This document shows positions 1 to 8,188 of a stretch of 23,454 bases of DNA, one piece after another. The stretch lies in NCBI GenBank assembly GCA_015501075.1, contig JADNYJ010000483.1, positions 1 to 23,454 of the forward strand. Direction: 5' to 3'. Positions within the stretch are counted from its first letter, which is position 1. Every line of letters begins with the position of its first letter. Origin of the DNA: Gymnopilus junonius (lineage: Eukaryota > Basidiomycota > Agaricomycetes > Agaricales > Galerinaceae). The notes below the pieces were generated by a model, which was not told the DNA's origin, did no database searches, and saw only the letters and a program-made list of their open reading frames with translations. A program made the translations under genes and the position numbers.

Positions 1-537
1 GCGTTCTGTGTCATATAAACTTTCTGCGAATTCGATCGGGACAGGTTCGCCGACTCTTTTGGCAACGTGGTTTGCCCCGTCCATGCACTTCCTCTTCGCA
101 GTCTTAATCTCTTCCGCCGACATATCTGTAGTGTCCACACCTTTCCTCTTCTTATCTTCTCTCTCAAGCAACTCTTCGTCCACCAGCTGCATAGCCAAGC
201 TGTTGTAAACAAGGTCCTTAACAGTTAAGAAAAAGGACATGATCTTTAGTTGGGCCATGTCTTTCGGATCGATCGTGATCAAAGACGCATTCTCGGAGCC
301 AGAGTCCGGATAGGTGGTGGGATCGAGCTCGTGATTTAATGTTTTGAGAGATCTGGCCTCGTTTTCGGCTTCAATCTGTTTGTTCTTTTTTAGGATGGCC
401 GGGAGAGGTAAAGACTTCAGAAGTGCGATAAGTGTAGGGGTGGTGTGAGTCTTTGGTACCCGGGCCTGCATGGCAGTAGTAGGGCCTGGACCCACTGCGG
501 TGGCAGTGGTGTTGTTGGGGATGGGATCCGGGGCCAT
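1..537 (-). CDS. Unrecognised charged protein, 5' part (runs off left edge)
   Basis: An open frame of 179 codons starts at the ATG at 537-535 and is still open at the window edge, so the C-terminus is missing. The first 30 residues are rich in Pro, Thr and Ala. The rest is hydrophilic with many Lys and Glu, including a KKRK patch near residues 129-132 that could be a nuclear localisation signal and a second basic patch (KRK) near 148. There is no signal peptide or obvious membrane segment. The bases just before the ATG (ACTTACAAAG on the minus strand) and a pyrimidine-rich stretch to about 700 look like a 5' leader. A copia element inserted 194 bp upstream of the ATG may have cut the gene from its promoter. 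I do not recognise the family. It resembles multi-copy hypothetical proteins of Agaricomycetes, but that is recollection and not shown here. Confidence 0.6.
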   Translation of the reverse strand, partial: MAPDPIPNNTTATAVGPGPTTAMQARVPKTHTTPTLIALLKSLPLPAILKKNKQIEAENEARSLKTLNHELDPTTYPDSGSENASLITIDPKDMAQLKIMSFFLTVKDLVYNSLAMQLVDEELLEREDKKRKGVDTTDMSAEEIKTAKRKCMDGANHVAKRVGEPVPIEFAESLYDTER

Positions 538-731
538 CTTTGTAAGTAAAAAGCTCGGAATAAAGGACAAGAATGTGAGGTGAGGATGTGAAAAGGATCT
601 GATGAGATGTAAAATGTGAAAAAGCTTGAAGGAGATTGAGAAAGCCTTTTTCCTGTGTCAGAACCAGATCTCAAGTGATAAGGGAAAGAGGCCCTTTGTG
701 GGGAGGATATATTCTTATTTGTGGATGTGAT
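538..731 (-). promoter_or_regulatory. Leader/promoter-proximal DNA of the left-edge gene, cut by the copia insertion
   Basis: On the minus strand this stretch is rich in C and T, as fungal 5' leaders often are, and it ends directly at the ATG of the left-edge gene. It is bounded on the other side by the copia target duplication. Positions 657-669 form a perfect 13-bp inverted repeat with 5603-5615, which would have been about 77 nt apart before the insertion. Confidence 0.35.
727..731. repeat. Target site duplication, left copy (GTGAT)
   Basis: GTGAT lies directly before the TGTTGG start of the 5' LTR and recurs at 5584-5588 directly after the 3' LTR. A 5-bp duplication is usual for Ty1/copia integration. 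Confidence 0.85.
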
Positions 732-945
732 TGTTGGGGCGTAGGCGACAACCCGAGTATCCAACATTCAGTCGGAGATTGAATACTTACCTTAGATAGT
801 AGGTACGATCGAGATTGTAGTATATAAACAGCCGTCCGAGAAGGACGGAATATAACTGTTCTTGTACCTGAATCCTTACCTTCCTTAAAGGGAAGTTAAA
901 GGGTTTTATTAAATGCTACATATGTAGACTACACCATTGCCAAAG
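732..945 (+). repeat. 5' LTR of copia element (214 bp)
   Basis: It begins TGTTGGGG and ends CCAAAG. The end is fixed by two independent marks: the matching 3' LTR end abuts the target duplication, and the primer site starts at the next base. It carries a TATAAA-type box near 820-828, a 6-bp hairpin stem (832-837 with 843-848) and a 12-bp palindrome at 917-928. It differs from the 3' LTR at 762, 763, 914, 923 and 936, all transitions. Confidence 0.93.
820..828 (+). promoter_or_regulatory. TATA-like box in 5' LTR
   Basis: GTATATAAACAG lies in the middle of the LTR and is unchanged in the 3' LTR (about 5458-5466). This is where an LTR promoter driving the genomic RNA would be expected. The assignment is by motif and position only. 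Confidence 0.45.
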
Positions 946-961
946 GGTTATGGGCCCCGGG
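946..961 (+). other. Primer binding site complementary to the anticodon arm of initiator tRNA-Met (half-tRNA type)
   Basis: The 16 bases GGTTATGGGCCCCGGG begin at the first base after the 5' LTR. They are complementary to the anticodon stem-loop of eukaryotic initiator tRNA-Met, whose loop region reads GGGCCCATAACC with the CAU anticodon. Drosophila copia uses the same arrangement, priming from a tRNA-iMet 5' half cut in the anticodon loop and not from the CCA end. No TGG expected from a CCA-end primer is found at the LTR boundary. Confidence 0.8.
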
Positions 962-1058
962 CTTTAACAACTTCAAGAGCATTTAAACCCTTGTGAATTC
1001 GAAGCGAACAGCGACATCAAATCAATCAAGTCTATATTTATCAAGATCAAGATTCGCG

Positions 1059-2570
1059 ATGGCAATTACCAAAGTCGACACACGTGTTGCTCAATCAATC
1101 ACGAAGCTTCCGGAATTGCTCGGAGACAGCAACTGGATAGCCTGGAGGACCAGAATGGTTACAGCGCTAAAGGTTTGCTGTGTCCTAGAATATACTAAAG
1201 GGACTATTCTGAAGCCTGGGACAGATGCGTCTACGGAGGATTTAGATGCCTGGCACTTTAATGATTCTTACGCACAATCGCTGATCCAGATGAACATATC
1301 TGATAATCAGCTTATTCACACGCAGAGCGCCCAGACTGCCAAGGAGATGTGGGATAATCTCGCATCAGTTCATGACGTCAAGGGCAGTTACGTTGCGATT
1401 TCTATTCTTCGCAATCTATTTAAAACTTCTGCAAATGAAGGTGACGACATCGTCGCACACCTTAATGCACTCAAGAAGTTATGGGAGTGCTCTAATACTA
1501 TGGACGAGAATAGTCGGATCCCCGACGATCAATTTAAAATTATCATAGCGTCGTCCTTGCCTCCTTCCTGGGACATGTTTACTGATCCATACATTAGTAA
1601 GCAGAAAGACCCGGAAGAGAACAAGTCGAAGCTAAAAATAAAGTCACAAGATTTCATCGGTATTCTAATGGAGGAATACCGATGCCACCAGGAATGCGGT
1701 CTAGCCTCGGATCAAATAAATTATGTCAGTGGTCCAGGCCAAGGCCAGAAGCACAAACTTGCAAACCGCATTGGTGCGACGGTGCATTCGGGCGCTAACG
1801 AAGAGAAATGCAAGCACTGCGGTCATGATAATCACAAGACTGTCAATTGCAAATACCTTGGACAGGAGCATTGCTCCCTTTGTGGATGGTTCGGCCATGG
1901 CGCCGGGAAATGCCGCTGCAAGGGGAAGCCAGAGGGTAGCTTGGCCGAACAACCGCAGAAGAAGTGGAAGATTGGCCAGACCCATCAGACCACGTGCACA
2001 GAGACTCGGGATCCTCAGGAGGATGAGGCATCCGAGGACGGCATGGTAGCATTCATTAATAATATGGAAGATATTCAAGAAGACAGAACAGTAGCTTATA
2101 ATTTTAGCAACTACAATCCCCGTAATTACGCCGGAATAGATGAGCGAGTTATCTATTATGATTGGCTTGCCGACTCGGCAACAACTTCTCATGTCACGAA
2201 TCAATGTGATGCATTTATTACATACAAGCCCCTGAAGAACGCAGTAGTTCAAGGTGTAGGAGACTTGACTACGCGCGCTGTAGGGAAAGGAACTGTTGAG
2301 CTAGAATCAACAGTCGATGGACATAAATATATTGTGAGGATTGAAGATGTCCTTCACATCCCCAATAATTGCAACAATCTTATCTCACTTGGCAGATGGG
2401 ATGCCGGCGGCGGCCATTATCTTGGTGGGAATGGAGTATTATCCCTGCTTACCAAGGACGGCCGGCTGATTGCGAAGGGGACAAAAATAGATAATCATTT
2501 ATATCGCATGGCGATGCGCATGCAAAAACCCACACAACAGCAAAATAATATACGTGCATCTACAGAATGA
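1059..2570 (+). CDS. copia Gag-protease portion (ends at in-frame TGA)
   Basis: This part makes the virus-like-particle coat protein, the nucleocapsid and the aspartic protease. Residues about 20-150 match the UBN2-type Gag of copia elements, with a GDSNWIAWR motif and a DNLASVH segment. Two CCHC zinc knuckles follow: CKHCGHDNHKTVNC from residue 251 and CSLCGWFGHGAGKC from residue 272. The protease active site reads ADSATTSH with its Asp at residue 372; Ala stands where most aspartic proteases have Gly. The frame stops just after the protease, before the pre-integrase region. With the TGA obeyed, the product would be a 503-residue Gag-protease lacking integrase and RT. Confidence 0.88.
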   Translation: MAITKVDTRVAQSITKLPELLGDSNWIAWRTRMVTALKVCCVLEYTKGTILKPGTDASTEDLDAWHFNDSYAQSLIQMNISDNQLIHTQSAQTAKEMWDNLASVHDVKGSYVAISILRNLFKTSANEGDDIVAHLNALKKLWECSNTMDENSRIPDDQFKIIIASSLPPSWDMFTDPYISKQKDPEENKSKLKIKSQDFIGILMEEYRCHQECGLASDQINYVSGPGQGQKHKLANRIGATVHSGANEEKCKHCGHDNHKTVNCKYLGQEHCSLCGWFGHGAGKCRCKGKPEGSLAEQPQKKWKIGQTHQTTCTETRDPQEDEASEDGMVAFINNMEDIQEDRTVAYNFSNYNPRNYAGIDERVIYYDWLADSATTSHVTNQCDAFITYKPLKNAVVQGVGDLTTRAVGKGTVELESTVDGHKYIVRIEDVLHIPNNCNNLISLGRWDAGGGHYLGGNGVLSLLTKDGRLIAKGTKIDNHLYRMAMRMQKPTQQQNNIRASTE

Positions 2571-3273
2571 GTAAATAATGCCGTAGAGGCGGCGCAGAGC
2601 TGGGAGGTATGGCATAGACATTTTGGCCACATAGGATACAGCGGCTTGCAGCGTATGATGCAAGGTCAGCTGGTTGATGGTTTCCATGTGGACGATAGAA
2701 CGCCAAAGCTGGACTGCCAAGCTTGTACGGAATCAAAGCAGTTCATAGCTCCGTTTCCGAAGAAGGCGCAGTGGCACGCAACGAGGCCCAGAGAGTTGAC
2801 CCATATCGATCTCTGGGGCAAGTGCCAAACAGCATCAATCCATGGCAATCAATATTACATTAGCTTTGTGGATGATCACGCCAGGCACATACACGTGCGC
2901 TTTCTAAAATTAAAGTCGGATGCGGCGCAAAATATTAAAGACTACATTACAAAATTAAGGGTCAAAGGCATGCAACCCCGCGCTATTCGTATAGATGGCG
3001 GGGGAGAATTTATTAATACAGATCTTAAAGATTGGTGCAGAACTCAAGGAATAGACCTTGAGCAGACAGCACCATATTCCCCCTCGCAGAACAGCGTTGC
3101 GGAATGTATGAACCGCACGCTCGTGGAATTAGCGCGTGCAATGTTGAATGTGCGGCGCGTCCCGGAATTCCTTTGGGAATTAGCTGTGGCACATGCAGCG
3201 TACTTACGCAATCGAACCCATATGAAGGCTCTCCCGAACAAGACTCCGTTCGAGGCGTGGACACGGCAACGTC
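2571..3273 (+). CDS. copia integrase portion (same frame after TGA, up to the frameshift)
   Basis: This stretch carries the pre-integrase zinc-binding region (WHRHFGH, later CQAC) and the rve catalytic core. The three acidic residues are all present: Asp at 2808-2810 (THIDLWG), Asp at 2994-2996 (IDGGGEF) and Glu at 3102-3104 (NSVAE). The last two have exactly 35 residues between them, as in the D,D(35)E signature. It has no start codon of its own; the first internal ATG at 2655 lies inside the zinc region. The frame drifts off the family sequence at the missing base near 3273 and ends in a stop at 3348-3350. Confidence 0.88.
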
Positions 3274-5362
3274 GGATGTTTCTCATCTCCGGGAGTTTGG
3301 GGTGCCTGTATGGATACTCAATCAAGGTTCCCATCAAGAATCTAAATTAAGACCCAAGCCAAAACAGTTTTTGTTCGTCGGATTCGACGATGGGTCAAAA
3401 TCAGTATTATACTACAGTGCTCAGAGAAGAAATATATTAAAATCAAGGAACTTCCGTTTCCTGACGCTTCCCGACCACCCAGCCCCCACGGAATCGATTG
3501 GCATAGAGGTGCCCGATGTACGGCCCGAGGGGGAGCAGGAGGTGAACATGCCGAAATCGAGCGCAGATCTGTCGGCGGAGAATAGGCCACTGGAGATAAC
3601 CGATGAGCCTAGTCAGAGGAAACGGAAGAAGCCGGATGATCCGGAAGAAGATTCTGGGAATAGTGAGCCCAGAGCGCTAAGACCGCGGAGCAGAGTAGAT
3701 TATGCAAGATTACATGATCCGTTCCCTGATGAGATGAATGAGGCCGTACTCACGTCATCAGATATTGTGAATGCGATCACAGAAGTTCCCCTCGGAGGCA
3801 ATGAGCCAAAGATGATCCATGAGGCAAAGAGGTCCCCAGAGTGGGAACATTGGGAAGCAGCCATAAATGCCGAATTGGATCAATTAAAGAAGATGGGTAC
3901 CTGGGAACTCACTGACCGGCCGGCAGATGCAGTCCCAATAGCTAATAAATGGGTACTCACAAAGAAGTATAATAAATTAGGGGAACTAATTAAGTACAAA
4001 GTGAGACTAGTGGCTAAAGGATGCGCGCAGAGACCCGGACAAGACTACAATGACACATTCTCTCCAGTTGTGTGCTTAGAGACGATCCGCGCAATATTAG
4101 CACTCGTTCCTGTAATGAAGTTTAAAATTCAGCAGTTGGACGTAAAGGGCGCTTACCTTAATGGAATACTGAAGGAGCGGGTCATTATGCGCCAGCCTGA
4201 AGGTTTCGGTGATGGCACTGATAGAGTTTGCCGATTGATTAAAACCATTTATGGTTTGAAGCAGTCGGGCCGAGAGTGGAACCGCGAGCTAGATCGCAGA
4301 TTAAAGAATATAGGCTTTCAAGCGCTATGGAGTGATCCGTGCACCTATGTCAGGGGGAGTGGTCATACTAATGACTTGGAAATTATCACAGTCTGGGTCG
4401 ATGATCTATTAGTGTTCACCCTCTCTGACGAGCGCATGAAGAAGCTTAAAAGTGAATTGAATTCTATATTGGACCTTACAGATCTTGGGGAACCAACAAA
4501 GATAGTTGGTATTGAGATTACTCAAACCCCGGACTCCATTACCATCTCACAAAGGCAATATATTGAAACTATTCTATGCCGTGAGGGTATGGAGAAGTGT
4601 AATCCAGTTTCTACACCATTGGATCCAAATATAGCACTCGAACCGAACCCCGAAGGATCAGACGGAAATAGAAGCAATTCTTATGCGTCATTAATCGGTT
4701 CCCTTCAATATCTGGCAACCGCCACAAGGCCCGATATAGCTTATGCCATAAATAGATTGGCTGCCTTTACAGCAAATCCGAGCATGGCTCATTATACGGC
4801 GGCTAAGAGGGTCCTCAGATACTTAGCTGGGACCAAGAATTATGGTATTACTTATACAACTAAACCTCACGAATTTCAGAGGAACAATCTAGCCTTTGGG
4901 TACTCAGACGCCGGCTTTGCAAACGCCGATGACAGGAAATCTATTTCTGGATACGTGTTCCTATCTCACGAAGGAGCGATTACGTGGGGATCAAAGAAGC
5001 AGTCCACGATCGCGCTTTCCTCCACAGAAGCCGAATATGTGGCATTATCCGAAGCGTCTAGGGAAGCCATGTGGCTCCGCGCTTTATATGAAGAATTAGG
5101 CTTTGAGCAGAAAGAACCAACTCTCGTTCTGGGAGATAATGACGGTTCTATTGCTATGGCTAAAAATCCCCAGTTTCATAAGAGGGGTAAACATATAGAT
5201 ATAAGATGGCATTGGGTTAGAGAGAGAGTCAAAGAAGAATCAGTGTGTATAAAGGACTGCCGAGATCCTCAACAAACGGCAGACATATTTACTAAGCCTT
5301 TACAGAGGCCCAAGTTCGTTCGGCATGTTGCCGAACTCGGATTATCGGACTCCTCGGCTTGA
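3274..5362 (+). CDS. copia reverse transcriptase-RNase H portion (after the frameshift)
   Basis: After the end of integrase and a Pro/Glu-rich linker (about 3480-3780), an RVT_2 reverse transcriptase begins near HWEAAINAEL. It carries ANKWVLTKKY, LVAKGCAQRPGQDY, QLDVKGAYLNG, IYGLKQSGREWN and the catalytic WVDD at 4394-4405, where the family more often has YVDD. RNase H follows with its acidic residues in YSDAGFAN, SSTEAEYVAL and LGDNDGS, then HIDIRWHWVRE and ADIFTKPL. It stops two bases into the polypurine tract. Apart from being in a different frame from integrase, this portion looks undamaged. Confidence 0.9.
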
Positions 5363-5369
5363 GGGGGAG
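5361..5369 (+). other. Polypurine tract of copia element
   Basis: GAGGGGGAG lies directly before the TGTTGG start of the 3' LTR, where plus-strand DNA synthesis is primed in LTR elements. It overlaps the RNase H stop codon. Confidence 0.85.
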
Positions 5370-5583
5370 TGTTGGGGCGTAGGCGACAACCCGAGTATCT
5401 GACATTCAGTCGGAGATTGAATACTTACCTTAGATAGTAGGTACGATCGAGATTGTAGTATATAAACAGCCGTCCGAGAAGGACGGAATATAACTGTTCT
5501 TGTACCTGAATCCTTACCTTCCTTAAAGGGAAGTTAAAGGGTTTTATTAAACGCTACATACGTAGACTACACCGTTGCCAAAG
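5370..5583 (+). repeat. 3' LTR of copia element (214 bp)
   Basis: It matches the 5' LTR without gaps except at 5400, 5401, 5552, 5561 and 5574. Three of these retain CpG where the 5' LTR has TpG or CpA. It is followed directly by GTGAT. Confidence 0.93.
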
Positions 5584-5588
5584 GTGAT
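5584..5588. repeat. Target site duplication, right copy (GTGAT)
   Basis: Matches 727-731 and fixes the right end of the element. Confidence 0.85.
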
Positions 5589-6812
5589 TACAGGTAGGAT
5601 AAATCTGGTTCTGACGCTCGTTATCTTATCCTTAGATGAGCTTGGCATCGTACCTCAGCAGCCCATCGCGGAGCTGGTTTTAGGAGCCTGTAACTAACTA
5701 TGCCATTGGGCAGAGTGTGACAAATGTAATCGTGACCGGCGAGTACTCGGCACAAGACATTCCACATAACTTGACAGGACAAGTCTCCGGCACCACTCCG
5801 GTTGACTTGACATTTGATTGTCCGCCGTGAGACCATGGATTTTGGATGAGTCGGGACCCGGACTGGGAATGCGTGTCCTCCCTTTACGACGTGGACTAAT
5901 AGCGGAGCCCATCTTTTCAACCTCACTGTCGCTAAATTTCAAGGGCCTACCTAATCGTACCTAAGTACCTGCTCTTCAGACTGACCTCTTATGCTGTCAC
6001 TCACAAAGCTGATTCGGTTCCAGGCGCAATCTCTTACTTCGCGGTTCCGGACAATAATTATCGAAGATCCAGTCCCGGTAGTTGTATGCTCAGAGAAGAG
6101 CAAACCTGAACTTCTCCGATACCATGCCAAACCTCCCAGCTTCTCCGGTAAGCGTTACCGTCTCACATTGTGTTCAACCGTCCCTCTTCTTCAGCCGACG
6201 TTCTTGGCACGCTCCTTATGTTAACGCGCGCCGGAAGTTCTGCAGGTCAATATCGGGTACCTCTTACAGCTGCACCAAGTCGACTTCAAATTAGGAGAAA
6301 TTACCTTGAAATGCACTCAACATATTGGACACCTCCGAAGCTCTTGGACATTGAATCTGCTCTCAAGCTTCTTTCTTTCCATTTCCTACCTCCTACGTCC
6401 CTCCCGGGACTTGAGATCCTGCAGCTAGTCACAAAGCAAATTACAACCGCCTTACATTTTGGTTCGAGGTAGTAGGCTGGCTAAAACGTCTATCCCCCGA
6501 TCATTGTATCCTTACTGCTACCAACTTGACTGGTCGTACTTTACAAGACCTCTTTCTCCAAGAAACGTTTTTTAAGATTGCGAATGTGATAGGTCCATAT
6601 TCCGATGTCTAGATACAGATGTTTACAAAGGGAATAAATAAGTACAACATAATATAAGTAAGGTACAAAATCATTAAGTCGCGTAGGAATCATTGCGTCT
6701 TACAACAGAAGTTACATGCAGTATGGATAAATAATACTGGAGAGAGAAAACTGTTTAACATCTAGAAGGACTTAAGAGTCCCGTCGGCAGACAAAAAATG
6801 AAAAGGAAAAGC
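5589..6812. other. 1.2 kb with no supported gene
   Basis: Open frames here are short, overlap on both strands and show no family motifs or consistent splice structure. The right part, from about 6600, is AT-rich and probably holds the 3' end signals of the minus-strand gene ending at 6813. The only stretch that reads like protein is 5684-5830 (+), listed separately with low confidence. Confidence 0.5.
5684..5830 (+). other. Possible relic terminal exon (48 codons)
   Basis: The sequence GCTGGTTTTAG resembles a splice acceptor. The frame after it reads 48 codons to TGA, with a beta-strand-like pattern (INVIVTG-type segments, two N-linked glycosylation-like sites NLT and none of the low complexity of random frames). 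No upstream exon is visible; it would have lain at or beyond the copia insertion. It could equally be chance. Confidence 0.15.
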
Positions 6813-7800
6813 TCAAACACGCAAAACAGTGAGAATGGCCACACGTCCGTCTTGGGGGATTCCATGATTGACGCCTATGAGGGAGTCGTGAAGATCCTAA
6901 TAGTAAGGAGAGGTGAGATACAAACCTTTCTTCCCCTCCTCGAGTAAGCCCTCCCGCCATTCTACTTCGGCCTTCCACCACATGCTTTGCCAGTGACTAC
7001 CCTGTATGGCGCGGTCTACGAGCCAGTCGCGACCAATATTGTAGCCGTTGGGTATGATCTTATGATTCTTTGTGGAATCATATTCCTTCGACGCACTATA
7101 AAGTGTTGTGAGCACCAGATTAGAAATTGACATGGTGCTCAATTACTGACCCAAGGAACCAAGCACCACTGTTAGCCAGAGTGCCGTTCTGCTTCCATGC
7201 TCGGAAGTGGTGACCCCCTAAATCATCAATATTTTCAAAAGGAATAATGAGAAAAGAGGTAATTTACGAACCTGCCACGCTTTCCCAGCATGTTCCCCAA
7301 ATTGGAAAGTAGTATTGCCTAGCAAGGAAAAGCTCCGTCTTTCTTCCGTCCCCGTCACCGAGGTTTGCATCATGCAGTTGTCCCATGTGCAGTCCTAGGC
7401 ACTCCTCAGAATAGCCTATGGACCTAGAATGATATGAATGACGGCAGAGATAATTAAGATGCAGCTTACTTGGCATAGTTATGGAATCCAGCGTCTGTTA
7501 AGATAAACTGATCGGATAGAGCAGAAATAATGACGTTGAGCGGTTCGCCGAACTTCTTCGTAGTGTACTACATGCCATTTGACTTTATGAGCTTCTAGTT
7601 GACTTTCCAGAGATACTAAGACTTACATCGAGGAACCGACCACCGTTCAGCCGTGGATCATACCATCCCACCACCTCCGACGCCTTCACCGAGGTTTGCT
7701 GGCTCAAAACTACCTGAGCTTGAGATAAGCCAGCCTGGGCATGGTCCAAGGGGGTCGCTAGTGCTGACGACAGCAGCCAGCAAAGGATAAAGAGGGACAT
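6813..7800 (-). CDS. Secreted protein of a conserved basidiomycete family, function unknown (6 exons)
   Basis: Six exons read on the minus strand: 7627-7800, 7470-7567, 7272-7423, 7151-7217, 6926-7095 and 6813-6874. Together they give 240 residues, with all five introns GT...AG and 46-59 nt long. The first 15 or so residues are a signal peptide ending in SSALA, so the product should enter the secretory pathway. Landmarks in order are GWYDPRLNGGRFLD, FGEPLNVIISALSD, SIGYSEECLGLH, LGDGDGRKTELF, YYFPIWGTCWESV, HFRAWKQNGTLANSGAW, NGYNIGRDW, KAEVEWREGLL and a GVNHGIPQDG terminus. I recall this motif series from hypothetical proteins of many mushroom genomes but know no assigned reaction. The mature chain has two cysteines (SEECL and GTCW) and many Trp, His and Asp. 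It lies head-to-head with AVL9. Confidence 0.85.
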
Positions 7801-8188
7801 GGGCAGGTGGTGGTAGGAGCAGGGTGCAGGGTGAAAAGCCTAAGGGCCCTTCAAGTAGGTCATGAAGTTTTGGGACCACGGCATCTTGCTGCGGGACGGA
7901 GAACACCTGTTGCGAGCACCCCTATTTTGGGAAGTTGCCGCATCAAGCCTTTACAAACGTGCTAGAATTTTGCCCAAGATCGACACTTTTGCAACGACAG
8001 ATATACGCGTAAGGATGCACACTGACAGTCGCTAATTCTCATGTGAAAGAGGGAATTTTTCCAACAGAAATTATTCTCTTGAAAGTTGCAAGAAAGTTGA
8101 CGGAGAGATTAACGTCAGAAATTCATATGTAATTACGTAATTTATAGCACTGATTACCCTTGGGCGGAGCAACGAGTCGACGACAACC
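7801..8188. promoter_or_regulatory. Shared promoter region between the secreted-protein gene and AVL9
   Basis: Two genes diverge from this 390-bp gap. No tRNA, repeat or long frame is present. The AVL9-proximal part is AT-rich (8040-8150). In the AVL9 frame the codons remain open upstream to a TAA at 8110-8112 but hold no ATG. Confidence 0.4.

Larger units (their letters stand above)
1059..5362 (+). pseudogene. copia Gag-Pol polyprotein, disrupted by a nonsense codon and a frameshift
   Basis: Gag, protease, integrase, RT and RNase H were evidently one frame, now in three pieces. Frame 1059-2570 ends in TGA. The same frame continues without another stop from 2571 to about 3273, where one base is missing. 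Coding resumes in another frame to the TGA at 5360-5362, next to the polypurine tract. At the shift the integrase sequence passes from EAWTRQR in the first frame to DVSHLREFG in the second, a junction that in relatives is bridged by one residue, usually proline. I chose the ATG at 1059 because it opens the conserved Gag domain; GTG at 993 is also in frame but is an unlikely start. Confidence 0.9.
732..5583 (+). mobile_element. Ty1/copia-type LTR retrotransposon, structurally complete but coding-defective
   Basis: The element is 4852 bp, bounded by two 214-bp LTRs and a 5-bp target duplication. The internal part holds a primer site, gag with two zinc knuckles, protease, integrase, reverse transcriptase and RNase H, and a polypurine tract directly before the 3' LTR. 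Integrase before RT is the copia (Pseudoviridae) order. The LTRs differ at five of 214 positions, so insertion is fairly recent. The reading frame is broken by a TGA at 2568-2570 and by a one-base loss near 3273, so this copy probably cannot move by itself. Confidence 0.95.

Noticed and set aside
993..1058. Upstream in-frame extension of gag starting at GTG
   Set aside because: A GTG start is not expected in a fungal nuclear element, and the ATG at 1059 directly precedes the conserved Gag domain.
1701..2252. 183-codon minus-strand frame inside gag
   Set aside because: It lies opposite the zinc-knuckle and protease region of gag, has no motifs of its own, and its hydrophobic pattern is a by-product of the sense codons.
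3025..3337. Overlapping minus-strand frames opposite integrase
   Set aside because: They are shadows of the integrase core, without family motifs.
5621..5942. Two overlapping minus-strand frames to the right of the copia element
   Set aside because: No start context, splice structure or recognisable motif. They were considered as upstream exons of the left-edge gene, but that gene has its own ATG and leader.
5991..6472. Three overlapping plus-strand frames of 70-100 codons
   Set aside because: Different frames compete over the same bases, at least one needs a GTG start, and the composition shows no protein-like pattern.
6772..6981. Alternative C-terminus of the secreted protein from an earlier acceptor
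   Set aside because: Using the acceptor CTATTAG gives an Arg/Ser/Phe-rich tail. The acceptor TCATAG restores the GVNHGIPQDG ending I recall from the family.
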